A stretch of DNA of 64,000 nt from Shewanella maritima (GTDB lineage: Bacteria; Pseudomonadota; Gammaproteobacteria; Enterobacterales; Shewanellaceae): NCBI RefSeq assembly GCF_004295345.1, contig NZ_CP036200.1, forward strand, positions 1,612,001-1,676,000, given 5' to 3'. The first letter of the stretch is position 1. Every line of letters begins with the position of its first letter. The position numbers and the translations under genes are program-made. The notes beneath the pieces are model-generated. The model made no database searches and was not told the origin of the DNA. It saw only the letters and a list, made by a program, of their open reading frames with translations. Positions 55,704-64,000 of this stretch are shown piece after piece.

Positions 55704-56651
55704 CTAACTTTTCACTTTATCTTCTTTAAGACCAATACTGTCTAGCCAGTATTCAAAGTTAACCATATTGCCTGGCAGCACAATGCGGCTATCAGACTTA
55801 CTCAGTCCATCAAGTTGCTTCATATATTGCTCACCAAGCTGCATACGTAGCGCACTTTGCCCACCCTCTGCAGAAATCACTTTTGCCAGTGTGGCAATCG
55901 ACTCTGAGGTCGCTTTGGCAAGAGTTAAAATCTCCTCAGCCTTACCTTCTGCTTCATTAATGCGGCGCTGCATCTCACCCTCAGATAAGTTAATGGTTTC
56001 AGCCATTAAACCTTCAGAGCGATTAATTTTAGACTGCTTATCACCTTCACTTTTTGCCAGTAATGCACGGCGTTCACGCTCTGCATTAACCTGCATTTCC
56101 ATGGCATTTTTCACCGTTTCTGGCGGAGTGATGTTTTTAATCTCGTAACGGTGAACGCGAATACCCCACATGGCACCTGCCTCATCCAATACTTCCACCA
56201 CTTTTGCGGAGATCAAGTCACGCTCTTCAAAGGTGCGATCTAAATCTAGCGTACCGATCACCGAGCGCGTAGTAGTTTGCGCTAGCTGAATCGCCGCGTA
56301 ACGATAGTCGGTAATACCATAGCTAGCCTTAACCGGGTCGGTAACCGAGATATAAATAACGCCGTCTACTTCAACATTAACTTCATCGCTTGAGAAACAC
56401 TCTTGCGGCGGTACATCAATGGTCTCTTCTTTTAGATCGTGGATGTAGGCAACCTTATCGATAAACGGAACCAATGCATGAAAGCCCGCATCTAAGGTTT
56501 TGCTGTACTTACCTAGTCGCTCAACAATGTAAGCAGATTTAGTCGGTACCAGACGAATTGATTGAAATAATTTGAGCACGAAAATGGTAAAAATAATGCC
56601 CCAGATTACCATCACAATCATATCTGTATTGCTTGCATTTAAGTTAATCAT
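55704..56651 (-). CDS. SPFH-domain (stomatin/QmcA-like) membrane protein 2
   Basis: 315 residues: N-terminal anchor (VIWGIIFTIFVLKLFQSI), SPFH domain (RLVPTKSAYIVERLGKYSKT, FHALVPFIDKVAYIHDLKEE, QLAQTTTRSVIGTLDLDRTF), and a long Ala/Glu-rich coiled coil (about 190-260). It is translationally coupled to the upstream paralog by TAATG. SPFH/NfeD pairs organise membrane microdomains. Confidence 0.9.
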   Translation of the reverse strand: MINLNASNTDMIVMVIWGIIFTIFVLKLFQSIRLVPTKSAYIVERLGKYSKTLDAGFHALVPFIDKVAYIHDLKEETIDVPPQECFSSDEVNVEVDGVIYISVTDPVKASYGITDYRYAAIQLAQTTTRSVIGTLDLDRTFEERDLISAKVVEVLDEAGAMWGIRVHRYEIKNITPPETVKNAMEMQVNAERERRALLAKSEGDKQSKINRSEGLMAETINLSEGEMQRRINEAEGKAEEILTLAKATSESIATLAKVISAEGGQSALRMQLGEQYMKQLDGLSKSDSRIVLPGNMVNFEYWLDSIGLKEDKVKS

Positions 56652-57586
56652 TAGCGTGCTCCTTTTGCTGAATCAGTACCTGCAGCAACCGTGCTGGTTA
56701 CCTGCTCCATGCCTTCAAAAAAGCCTTCCAGCTTAGCCATTTCAGCCGGCACTACCGACACTTGCGACTCAGATAAAATCTTACCTACCTGACCAATAAA
56801 CTGCTCTTTTAGCAGCATGTTCATTGCATCGTTACCACCATTATTAGCTAACGACTCACAAATTAACTCCATTCCTTGCGCTTTAGCATTAGCGATAATT
56901 GAGATTTCTTTACCTGTACCAATCGCTTCGTTAATACGTCTTGTTTTTTCACCTTCAGAAAGATTAATCGCCTCCTGACGCTCACCTTCAGATAGGTTAA
57001 TCATCGCGGCTTTTTCTGCGTTAGCTAGGGTAATTTCAGCACGCTTTTGACGCTCAGCTTCCATTTGCTTTTCTAACGTGTGAATAACGTGGCGCGATGG
57101 AGTAATGTTCTTAATCTCATAGCGCAGCACTTTAATTCCCCATGGGTCTGAGGCTTTATCAATCTCGCGTACAATAGACTCATTCAAGCTGTCACGTTCA
57201 GAGAAGGTTTGCGATAACGTCAACTTACCAATCTCACTGCGCATGGTGGTTTGCGCTAGGTTTACCGCGGCGCGGCGATAATCTTCAATACCGTAACTTG
57301 CAAGCTTGCCATCCATCACTTTTAGGTAAACTAAGCCGTCAACTTCTAACTGAGTATTATCTTTCGAGATACAACTTTGTGGTGGTACGTCGAGCACTTC
57401 TTCGCGAGTGTCGTGCCTGTAGGCGACACGGTCTACAAACGGCACTAGAAAATGAAACCCAGGTTGCAGCACCTTCTTAAACTTACCTAGGCGCTCAATG
57501 ACATGTACCTCGCGCATGGGCACAATCAACATGAGTTTATAGAGAATAAAAACAAAGAATAAAAATACGATGGTAAATAACAGCAT
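56651..57586 (-). CDS. SPFH-domain (stomatin-like) membrane protein 1
   Basis: 311 residues, clearly paralogous to the next gene: anchor (LLFTIVFLFFVFILYKLMLI), SPFH domain (EVHVIERLGKFKKVLQPGFH, LAQTTMRSEIGKLTLSQTFS), coiled coil with repeated NLSEGER/EAINLSEGEK. The tandem pair probably arose by duplication and could form hetero-oligomeric rings. Confidence 0.9.
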   Translation of the reverse strand: MLLFTIVFLFFVFILYKLMLIVPMREVHVIERLGKFKKVLQPGFHFLVPFVDRVAYRHDTREEVLDVPPQSCISKDNTQLEVDGLVYLKVMDGKLASYGIEDYRRAAVNLAQTTMRSEIGKLTLSQTFSERDSLNESIVREIDKASDPWGIKVLRYEIKNITPSRHVIHTLEKQMEAERQKRAEITLANAEKAAMINLSEGERQEAINLSEGEKTRRINEAIGTGKEISIIANAKAQGMELICESLANNGGNDAMNMLLKEQFIGQVGKILSESQVSVVPAEMAKLEGFFEGMEQVTSTVAAGTDSAKGAR

Positions 57587-57758
57587 ATCACTTCCTTATT
57601 ATTTGAAATCAGCTTGCTCGCTGCGCTAGGCATCTTGCCTAGCACTATCCTGACAGCTTTAACGACAGCTGAGCTAAGTGGACTCTGAACGAGTTGTTAG
57701 TCGAATATTTGTTTTGGGTTCGTTACTGAACCTTAATAACTTACGGCTCTTGTGGCAT

Positions 57759-58241
57759 CTATTGCGACATGTCTTGAGGGGTCTCTTGTGGCAGCAGAGG
57801 CTCAACCACAAAGCCAATGTTTTCACGGCAGATAATACGCACCTCGGTGCCCTTTTTTATTACAGAGCCATTACCGAGTGCTGTCCAATCTGAGCCTAAA
57901 CAGGTGATACGACCGGTTTTCTCACCCGGGCCTATATCTGCTTTAACTGTGGCGACCTGATTGTATAAGTCCAACTCTTCATCGGTGTTATCAACATGAG
58001 CGTCGCCACCAATCATTTTTTGGGTCACATGGCGAAATGCGAGCAGCAGCACCATAGAGCTGATAAACCACAAAGTCAGGCTTTGGCTCAGGCCATCAAT
58101 AAAACCAACAGCTAAGGCTGAAGCAACAAGTACACAGGCAACACCGAGCAGAATAATGATGCCGCCGGGAATAATGATTTCAGCCAGCATCATCACAATA
58201 CCAATGACAAGCCAGATGAAAATAGGGTTGGTAAAATCCAT
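57759..58241 (-). CDS. NfeD-family membrane protein
   Basis: 160 residues: three or four membrane spans (IFIWLVIGIVMMLAEIIIPG, GIIILLGVACVLVASALAVG, LTLWFISSMVLLLAFRHV) then a C-terminal OB-fold domain (VATVKADIGPGEKTGRITCL, GTEVRIICREN). NfeD proteins partner SPFH proteins, as here. The start is ATG 58241 with AAAGGAG upstream. First gene of the operon. Confidence 0.92.
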   Translation of the reverse strand: MDFTNPIFIWLVIGIVMMLAEIIIPGGIIILLGVACVLVASALAVGFIDGLSQSLTLWFISSMVLLLAFRHVTQKMIGGDAHVDNTDEELDLYNQVATVKADIGPGEKTGRITCLGSDWTALGNGSVIKKGTEVRIICRENIGFVVEPLLPQETPQDMSQ

Positions 58242-58538
58242 CTTTGCTCCTTTTATCAAGGGTGGGTTTAACGCTAATAGCACTTTTAGCTACTGAACTT
58301 AAAAGGGTTTATACCTATCCTCTTAGTAGTCAGCAAAATTAGCTCCAACGTCCACAATCCGTTTGGACATAATATGTCACAATACAGCAAAGATGCATAA
58401 AAGCAAAATATTTTGCATAAATCATACTTTTGATAAAAGGCAGTTCGTGATTATTTGCAATGTGTCAAATAATGAGATTAGCTATTTACCGCAACAATTG
58501 ACAGGCGCTAAACATGAGTGGTTAATAATCTTTAAAAA

Positions 58539-59012
58539 TTAATTATCAACCCAAGGAATATTTGTAAAATCAGATATTTGTTTTACTAGTTCAAGCATTA
58601 GATCTTTTGAGCCAAACTCTAGACGTATTGTTTCCGTTTGGTTTTTCAACACCGCATGAATCTCATAATAAGCTCTTGTTTCACCTCGCTTAGTGCTCTG
58701 TAAAAATTGCAATGCCGTAATTCCTTCAATTGAGATAACCTGCATAGCTAACGTATAGACTGACGATACCTCAGTAGTTATTTGCTTACGCTCTAAATCA
58801 AAAACTATGGTTCGCCGTACAAACAACAAGTGCCAAGCGAGGAGAGCTGCGAGTGACCACGCAATTAACACTGTATATGGCTGACGATAAAGAAATAGTG
58901 AGAAAAGTAACACAAATGAGGTAAAAATAAGTCCAAGAAGGCGACGGCTTAGCTTTTGCCTCTTTGAGTTCGATAACACAGCTAACGTCGGAGAGACTAG
59001 GTTAAACACCAT
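58539..59012 (-). CDS. Membrane protein with soluble C-terminal domain, unknown
   Basis: 157 residues. Two membrane spans (LLGLIFTSFVLLFSLFLY, AWSLAALLAWHLLFV) and a C-terminal domain of about 80 residues (RRTIVFDLERKQITTEVSSV...) of PH-like character. ATG 59012 has GGAGG 8 bases upstream. It overlaps the preceding ORF by 11 bases. Confidence 0.68.
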   Translation of the reverse strand: MVFNLVSPTLAVLSNSKRQKLSRRLLGLIFTSFVLLFSLFLYRQPYTVLIAWSLAALLAWHLLFVRRTIVFDLERKQITTEVSSVYTLAMQVISIEGITALQFLQSTKRGETRAYYEIHAVLKNQTETIRLEFGSKDLMLELVKQISDFTNIPWVDN

Positions 59013-59193
59013 AAAGTGCGCCTCCAACAAGTTTCAATGCCAGAGCCAAAATGATAATAAATGGTAAAGGATAAAATAGACGAATGCATGCGTGTATAGA
59101 CCATAAGGGCGCCACAGACTTCTTAGCTTGAAGCGCTAAATTTTTATCCTTAGTGTTATCTTTATTTGTTAAAGACGAATGTAATCTAGACAT
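59002..59193 (-). CDS. Small membrane protein, coupled upstream partner
   Basis: 63 residues, one or two hydrophobic segments at the C-terminus (RLFYPLPFIIILALALKLVG). SD AAGG 8 bases before ATG; overlap with the next gene by 11 bases indicates coupling. The FYPLPFI motif recurs in the protein at 22355-23059. Confidence 0.62.
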   Translation of the reverse strand: MSRLHSSLTNKDNTKDKNLALQAKKSVAPLWSIHACIRLFYPLPFIIILALALKLVGGALYGV

Positions 59194-59321
59194 ATCATCA
59201 ACCTTGTAAATATTGGGACGTCAGTCAAGTCCCTATAATTTAGTATCTTGCAATACAGCACACTCGTACGTTTTTTTTACAAATTTTATAGTCATTACGT
59301 CCCTTTAATGTCATTATGAAA

Positions 59322-59345
59322 CAAGGCCTATAAAGATAGGCCTTG
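59322..59345 (-). terminator. Likely terminator of the 59431 gene
   Basis: CAAGGCCTA / TAGGCCTTG stem with a 6-base loop; the T run on the minus strand is short. Confidence 0.5.
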
Positions 59346-59430
59346 CTGTATTGTTTATGGTTTAGGACTTTTTATTTATCTAAGCCTCTACGCCCATCTT
59401 CACACCGTATAAATCACCAGCAAAAAACTT

Positions 59431-59850
59431 TTAAGGCAAAGAAGATAAGAACCAACCCTTGGGTGTTTCAATAAATTTGCAGCTTACTGTTGAACGATAT
59501 TTTTCCCCTACCACAAACAATTTCACTTTGGCTTGATTAATAGCATCAAACTTATCCACCTTTGTTTTTGAAGGTTGTTTATAGCTCACACCTTTGGCTT
59601 CAATAGATACGACTTTCTCTTTGACGAACCACCGTTCATAAGCTCGAGCCAAGACTTGACCTGAACGCTTAACCTCGTGTTCAGTAGGTGTCACTGGCAT
59701 TTGAGATACAAATAATTTTAGATCCTTATTTTTTATAATTTCGAATGTTCCAAGGCACCTTTGAGTTAAAATTTCTTCTTGCTTTTCATCTGAAGCTTCC
59801 ACTTCAAAAGAAGGGGATAAAACTAATATTAATAAAATTAAACGAAACAT
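59431..59850 (-). CDS. Small exported protein, unknown
   Basis: 139 residues. The start is ATG 59850 (MFRLILLILVLSPSFEVEAS), where AGGAG precedes and a signal peptide begins; the longer ORF would bury it. Mature part mixed alpha/beta with two Cys (TQRCLGTFEI, STVSCKFIET) that may pair. The gene starts 52 bases downstream of the large lipoprotein gene and is probably co-transcribed. Confidence 0.66.
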   Translation of the reverse strand: MFRLILLILVLSPSFEVEASDEKQEEILTQRCLGTFEIIKNKDLKLFVSQMPVTPTEHEVKRSGQVLARAYERWFVKEKVVSIEAKGVSYKQPSKTKVDKFDAINQAKVKLFVVGEKYRSTVSCKFIETPKGWFLSSLP

Positions 59851-59902
59851 AGTATCTCCTATAAATTGAAGAACAACGATGTGCTCTTCAACAAACTTCG
59901 TT

Positions 59903-62900
59903 TTATTCATACTGTAAAGCCTTTAACGGATTTACTTTACTAAAAACAGGCTGAGTAGTAGAGCCAACTTCTACATAAAACACTTTAATACTGTCTTTTA
60001 GAAGATCCCGACCTTCAAGTTCGTCACCACTAACAGATATTAGATTGCCCTCAAATTGAATGTAGTAAGTACCAATTTCATCTTCAGCTCGAATGCCGAC
60101 TAGCTTTACAGTATGCATTCCTGCAGTCAACGGAATAGAGATTGGACCCACTTTTCTCTGTGGCTCTGCGCCATCGATTATGACCTTATCATCAACTACA
60201 AGTTTAAAGATATCGTCATTAAAATTACCATTATCTCCAAATGTCACGTCTAAAATATACGGAACTGTAAACTCAAGAGCATTGCTCACCACATCATCAA
60301 CCTCGACGGTTACACCTCCCGTAACTACGCCGTTAGGCACAGCAACTATTAATTTGCCAGGTTCAGATCTAATCACACTAGCAACAACTCTCTGATTATT
60401 CTTACCAGCAAATGTGACTCGATTTCTAGACTTCAAAGAGCTAAAACCTATACCTTCAATCGTAACAATATCACCCGGTTGGCCACTATCCGCTTTGATA
60501 CGCGCGATTTCCAATCCATCACCAATTTTTATCTGGACTGGCGAATTGGCAATTTCGCCCCTGTGCTCAACTTTCACAGAAATCGGCCCTACCGCACTCT
60601 CAAGCAAAGTACCAGGTACTGTAACATTCAACAAAGTACCTACTGCCGAAACGGAGTCGTGCTCAATCCGCACTTCAGAAGTCGATGCCCCTTCATCTTT
60701 AAGATATGTGATAGGCTCCTCATCAAACCAGTACCATCGCTCATTAATACCAAAACCCGTTCCAACAATTGATAGCGGTTTATCAATTGGCTCAGCTTTC
60801 ATAATACTTGGCTCAATATCTACAATCGTTAGACCCCATGTAACAGTAAAGTCTGATTTAATAGGTACAAACATCATGTCTTTTATCGTTTTAACTTGAT
60901 CAACGAGAATGTCAGCGACTTGAGCTCCGGTAAGAATCGCATCTATTTGTCCCACAAAGGGCGTCCACTTTCTCAATGCGGCACCCGCGGCCATCGTTGC
61001 TATATCCTGTGGACTGACTCCAAGCTCCTGTAACACGGTTTTAGTAATTGGACCTAACTTTCCAGCGTTAGCAGGATCAGCTAAAACTTCAACCTCATTT
61101 TTATAGAATTCAATAGCCACTTCTTTTACAAAGTTCTCAATATCCTCATCAGTTACATTTTCGTCATCATAAAGCTTTTCTGCTTCCTCTATCAGCTTTG
61201 GAGAATACTGGATAATAAGCTTGGTAATAACAACAGGGTCAAACCCTTTAGGTTCATAGCCAACCCCCGTTAAAATAATGTCAAAAAATTTAAGTAAAAT
61301 TCCATCTATAATTGTGCGAATAGCAATACTTTGGCGTGCTTTATATATCACACGATCGTAATCACTAATAGGTACTCTACTAAAAGGCGATGGACCGACT
61401 GGATTTCCTACTCCAGGCGCTATTACTTGATACAAACAATTTTGATAAGGGCACTCGTTGTAGTATTGATCTTTAGACCAAAACTCTAACCCCAAAAATG
61501 TACCAGATTGCGGGCCTAAGATATTGCCATCCCAGCCATTCTCAATATGCTTTCTAAGTGGAGTGCTTAAACTGGAAGGATCATACTCACCATTATCACC
61601 AAGTGGTATAATCATCGTACTCAAATAAAGTCTTGTTCTATTCTGCAATTCAGCACAACCATCATAGCTCAGTTTACTTTTTTGCTCATCATTAACACTA
61701 CTATTATCTGGACAGCTTGGATCTGACGGCAGCCAGTTGTCAAGAAAGTTTGTAGCCTCTAGCGAGTAATCGAAATGGTCTGTACCATAGTTGACTATTG
61801 TAGGTTTGATATTCGCGGACCCACTTTTTTGGATAATTGGTGGAGAAAGTGAGATGTTGTATTTTCCCGCACTATTAACTGGCATTGCGCTTGCTTCGAA
61901 TTTGGAAAAAATAGCGTTACTTTTAGTGATGATAAAATTTGATAATTCAGGCGAAAGTTTATCCAAAGCTGTAACAGATAACTCAAGCTCTACTGCCAGT
62001 CGACTAGCCAGTTCGTGAAACTCATCATAATTATAAATAGCACTCCTGAATTCGTAAAGCTGCTCATTAGAGACCTTACCTGAGCCTATAAAATCTAGAA
62101 CAAATCTAAAAACAGTGGCATTTATATCAAGTACAAAACTTTCATCTTCTGGTAATATATACCCATTCAAATAGGCTTGACTTAAGCCTTGGTTGGAATT
62201 CCCCAAGTAACTATCTATAGGAGTCACTCTACTTTTAAATCTTTTAACCTGAGCACTGTTATTTTCATCAACCCCATACTCAAACCCCAATATTGATTCA
62301 AAAATTAAACTTACGCCATCTACAACACCTACTTCCATTAATTCAACATTAGTATCCTGAGTAACAAAGTAACTAACTGTATTACTCTGACCAGATAAAT
62401 TATTAATTTGAAAATCACCATCAGACAATGAAGATAGAATAGATACGGTTACTTCTGTAGCACTATGACTCACTATAGGCAGTGGAGTTCCACTTGCTGT
62501 AACTGTCATGTCTTCTGAGAAATCGGTTCCTAGAAGCTGAAACTCCTCACCCTCAACCAATAACATACCACCAGGAGAACTTATTACAGGACTCCCTGCT
62601 GATTTTAATTTGATATTTCTAGTATTAGTTTTCAGTATTCCATCTGATACAAAAACTCTGCTCACACCAGGGTAAGCAATCGCTTGAAATTTTCCCGAAA
62701 GTGCGTTTATAGGTTTATTAATTGGTTCTAAACCATCTCTTTCGAGCACTAAATAGTGTTGTGTTGTACTAAGCTCCTTTTCTAATAGGAGTTCGAAAAT
62801 GTCACCTTCTCGAATATATTCAACATTATTATTATTGTGAATGACATAAGGTATGTTTATCAGTGAGCTATCATCTTCAGTTAAACCCACCAAGCGGTTA

Positions 62901-63964
62901 CTATCATATACATCCAACACACCATCATTGTCATCATCTAGGTCTAAATAATCTGCAACTGTATCAAAGTCACTATCACTTGGTTTATATATATTGTTAC
63001 CCACTTCCTGATAATCTAGGATATTATTCCCATCTGAATCTTCGTCAACAAAGTTACCAATTCCATCATTATCTGCATCCTCTCTCCCTTCGACTTTATC
63101 AGGTAAACCATCGCCATCACTATCGCTATCTAACCAATTGGGTATGCCGTCATCATCGGGATCAAAGCTAACTTGATCTGAATAAAATGAGTAAAGAAAC
63201 TCTTCTGTATCACTAATAATATCGTCATCAGTATCATGAGTTAATGTACTAATACCCAGTGCAACTTCTTTTCGATCTTCAATAGCATCTCCATCTTGAT
63301 CTACGAATACCTCTGCATAATAGGTGAAACTCTCCCTACCATCGAAATTAATGTCATTGATACCGATATGATGCAAGCCTGATTCCAGCACTTCTACGTT
63401 TATCGCTACAGTTTGTAAATTTGGGGCTATGTCAATCACACCAAAATTAAGTGCATTACCATTCCTATCAGAAAAATAAATATTAGGTTTAAATTTTGAA
63501 TCTTGATACCTAAGCACGAGAGTTAGAAAGTCTCCCACCTCTGCAGAAAAAGCGAAGATATCACCATTATCTGACTTTTCAGATATCGCACCACTCACTG
63601 AAAAAGGCGGAGTAAACCCTACTTCCGTAGCAATTGACGGGTTATCATTGGGTTCAATCTCTTCGACTAAATCAAGTGATTGACGTTCAGCCACAAATGG
63701 AAAACCGTCAAACTCATCCAATACACCATCAGCATCTTCATCTTTATTCTCCCATGTGCCGACATAGTCAATAGGATCTATGGGTTCTTCCGGATCAACA
63801 GGGTCAACTGGATCGGTAGGTTGACTTGGGTCACTAGGTGATGTGGGATCTGATGGGTTATCTCCTTGGAAAGCAGGATCACCTGATTCTAGTTCACCTC
63901 CACAGCCTGTCAGAGTAAGACTGGATGCCAGTAACATCGACAACCATAAATACTTATATTTCAT
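59903..63964 (-). CDS. Large multidomain surface lipoprotein with calcium-binding repeats
   Basis: 1353 residues. Lipobox LTGC (Cys21), a Pro/Asp/Ser linker (SDPTSPSDPSQPTDPVDPVD), a pre-peptidase C-terminal-like domain (about 100-215; EEIEPNDNPSIATEVGF), a row of thrombospondin type 3-like DxDxDG repeats (about 220-345; DPDDDGIPNWLDSDSDGDGL), three IPT/TIG-like domains (about 455-535, 1040-1140, 1155-1235) and an alpha-helical middle. Expected to be outer-membrane-anchored and Ca-dependent; possibly adhesive, but no ligand can be named. AT-richer than the left part of the window, so possibly acquired. The SD AGGGAT precedes the ATG. Confidence 0.83.
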   Translation of the reverse strand: MKYKYLWLSMLLASSLTLTGCGGELESGDPAFQGDNPSDPTSPSDPSQPTDPVDPVDPEEPIDPIDYVGTWENKDEDADGVLDEFDGFPFVAERQSLDLVEEIEPNDNPSIATEVGFTPPFSVSGAISEKSDNGDIFAFSAEVGDFLTLVLRYQDSKFKPNIYFSDRNGNALNFGVIDIAPNLQTVAINVEVLESGLHHIGINDINFDGRESFTYYAEVFVDQDGDAIEDRKEVALGISTLTHDTDDDIISDTEEFLYSFYSDQVSFDPDDDGIPNWLDSDSDGDGLPDKVEGREDADNDGIGNFVDEDSDGNNILDYQEVGNNIYKPSDSDFDTVADYLDLDDDNDGVLDVYDSNRLVGLTEDDSSLINIPYVIHNNNNVEYIREGDIFELLLEKELSTTQHYLVLERDGLEPINKPINALSGKFQAIAYPGVSRVFVSDGILKTNTRNIKLKSAGSPVISSPGGMLLVEGEEFQLLGTDFSEDMTVTASGTPLPIVSHSATEVTVSILSSLSDGDFQINNLSGQSNTVSYFVTQDTNVELMEVGVVDGVSLIFESILGFEYGVDENNSAQVKRFKSRVTPIDSYLGNSNQGLSQAYLNGYILPEDESFVLDINATVFRFVLDFIGSGKVSNEQLYEFRSAIYNYDEFHELASRLAVELELSVTALDKLSPELSNFIITKSNAIFSKFEASAMPVNSAGKYNISLSPPIIQKSGSANIKPTIVNYGTDHFDYSLEATNFLDNWLPSDPSCPDNSSVNDEQKSKLSYDGCAELQNRTRLYLSTMIIPLGDNGEYDPSSLSTPLRKHIENGWDGNILGPQSGTFLGLEFWSKDQYYNECPYQNCLYQVIAPGVGNPVGPSPFSRVPISDYDRVIYKARQSIAIRTIIDGILLKFFDIILTGVGYEPKGFDPVVITKLIIQYSPKLIEEAEKLYDDENVTDEDIENFVKEVAIEFYKNEVEVLADPANAGKLGPITKTVLQELGVSPQDIATMAAGAALRKWTPFVGQIDAILTGAQVADILVDQVKTIKDMMFVPIKSDFTVTWGLTIVDIEPSIMKAEPIDKPLSIVGTGFGINERWYWFDEEPITYLKDEGASTSEVRIEHDSVSAVGTLLNVTVPGTLLESAVGPISVKVEHRGEIANSPVQIKIGDGLEIARIKADSGQPGDIVTIEGIGFSSLKSRNRVTFAGKNNQRVVASVIRSEPGKLIVAVPNGVVTGGVTVEVDDVVSNALEFTVPYILDVTFGDNGNFNDDIFKLVVDDKVIIDGAEPQRKVGPISIPLTAGMHTVKLVGIRAEDEIGTYYIQFEGNLISVSGDELEGRDLLKDSIKVFYVEVGSTTQPVFSKVNPLKALQYE

Positions 63965-64000
63965 TGCACATATCCCTATAAAAATCCGTTTATTGCTATT

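Noticed and set aside
62863..63171. 102-codon plus-strand ORF rich in His/Tyr/Leu
   Set aside because: Antisense shadow of the Asp-rich calcium-repeat region; the composition is the complement of the repeats.

Overview
The window looks like a chromosomal segment of a marine gammaproteobacterium, most likely Shewanella or a close relative in the Alteromonadales. The case rests on family resemblance read by eye, with no database search: a MetJ close to the E. coli repressor, a divergent metJ / metB-metL-metF locus, a TorF-type putative porin, RluF, TcdA, Tpm, and many small conserved proteins of the kind common in Shewanella. No rRNA, tRNA, insertion sequence, integrase, phage gene or CRISPR array was recognised.

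Layout. 0-6.7 kb: the 3' end of a sensor histidine kinase, tcdA, a general porin with a long upstream region, tpm, a small Cys-rich protein and an atypical Ser/Thr protein kinase. 7-16.3 kb: an exported metalloprotease, a TetR regulator facing the truncated remnant of an exported protein gene, a membrane protein, a GNAT enzyme, a class A penicillin-binding protein and a DUF72 protein. 16.4-25.6 kb: rluF, a LuxR/CsgD-like regulator, a DUF2057 protein, lipoproteins, an esterase, an orphan cheD and a TraB/GumN protein. 25.7-36.2 kb: an EAL-CBS-GGDEF protein, a DUF3016 protein, six 20-bp tandem repeats in front of a small exported protein, a double-receiver protein, an HU protein, a TorF-like porin, an AGCS symporter and small enzymes. 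36.4-41.8 kb: the methionine locus under MetJ control, with metL split by a one-base frameshift. 41.9-50.5 kb: a TSUP transporter, a LysR regulator, a beta-barrel protein and a complete tripartite RND efflux operon. 50.5-64 kb: a more accessory and more AT-rich part holding a lipoprotein/LruC-domain pair, tiny coupled ORFs behind a glycosyltransferase, an NfeD/SPFH operon, coupled small membrane genes and a 1353-residue Ca-repeat lipoprotein.

Functional links. MetJ should repress metB-metL and metF, and itself, through tandem met boxes seen at two intergenic regions. The RND operon and the divergent beta-barrel gene share two matching palindromes, which suggests one regulator, possibly the adjacent LysR protein. 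The NfeD and two SPFH proteins form one membrane-microdomain operon. Signalling genes (degenerate receivers, EAL/GGDEF, CheD) are scattered rather than clustered.

Start codons were moved from the longest ORF wherever a Shine-Dalgarno (SD) sequence, signal peptide or promoter argued for an internal start; each case is stated. The strongest points for follow-up are the metL frameshift, the paired palindromes at the efflux locus, the 20-bp repeat array, and the TetR/operator/promoter set that now drives only a truncated exported ORF.
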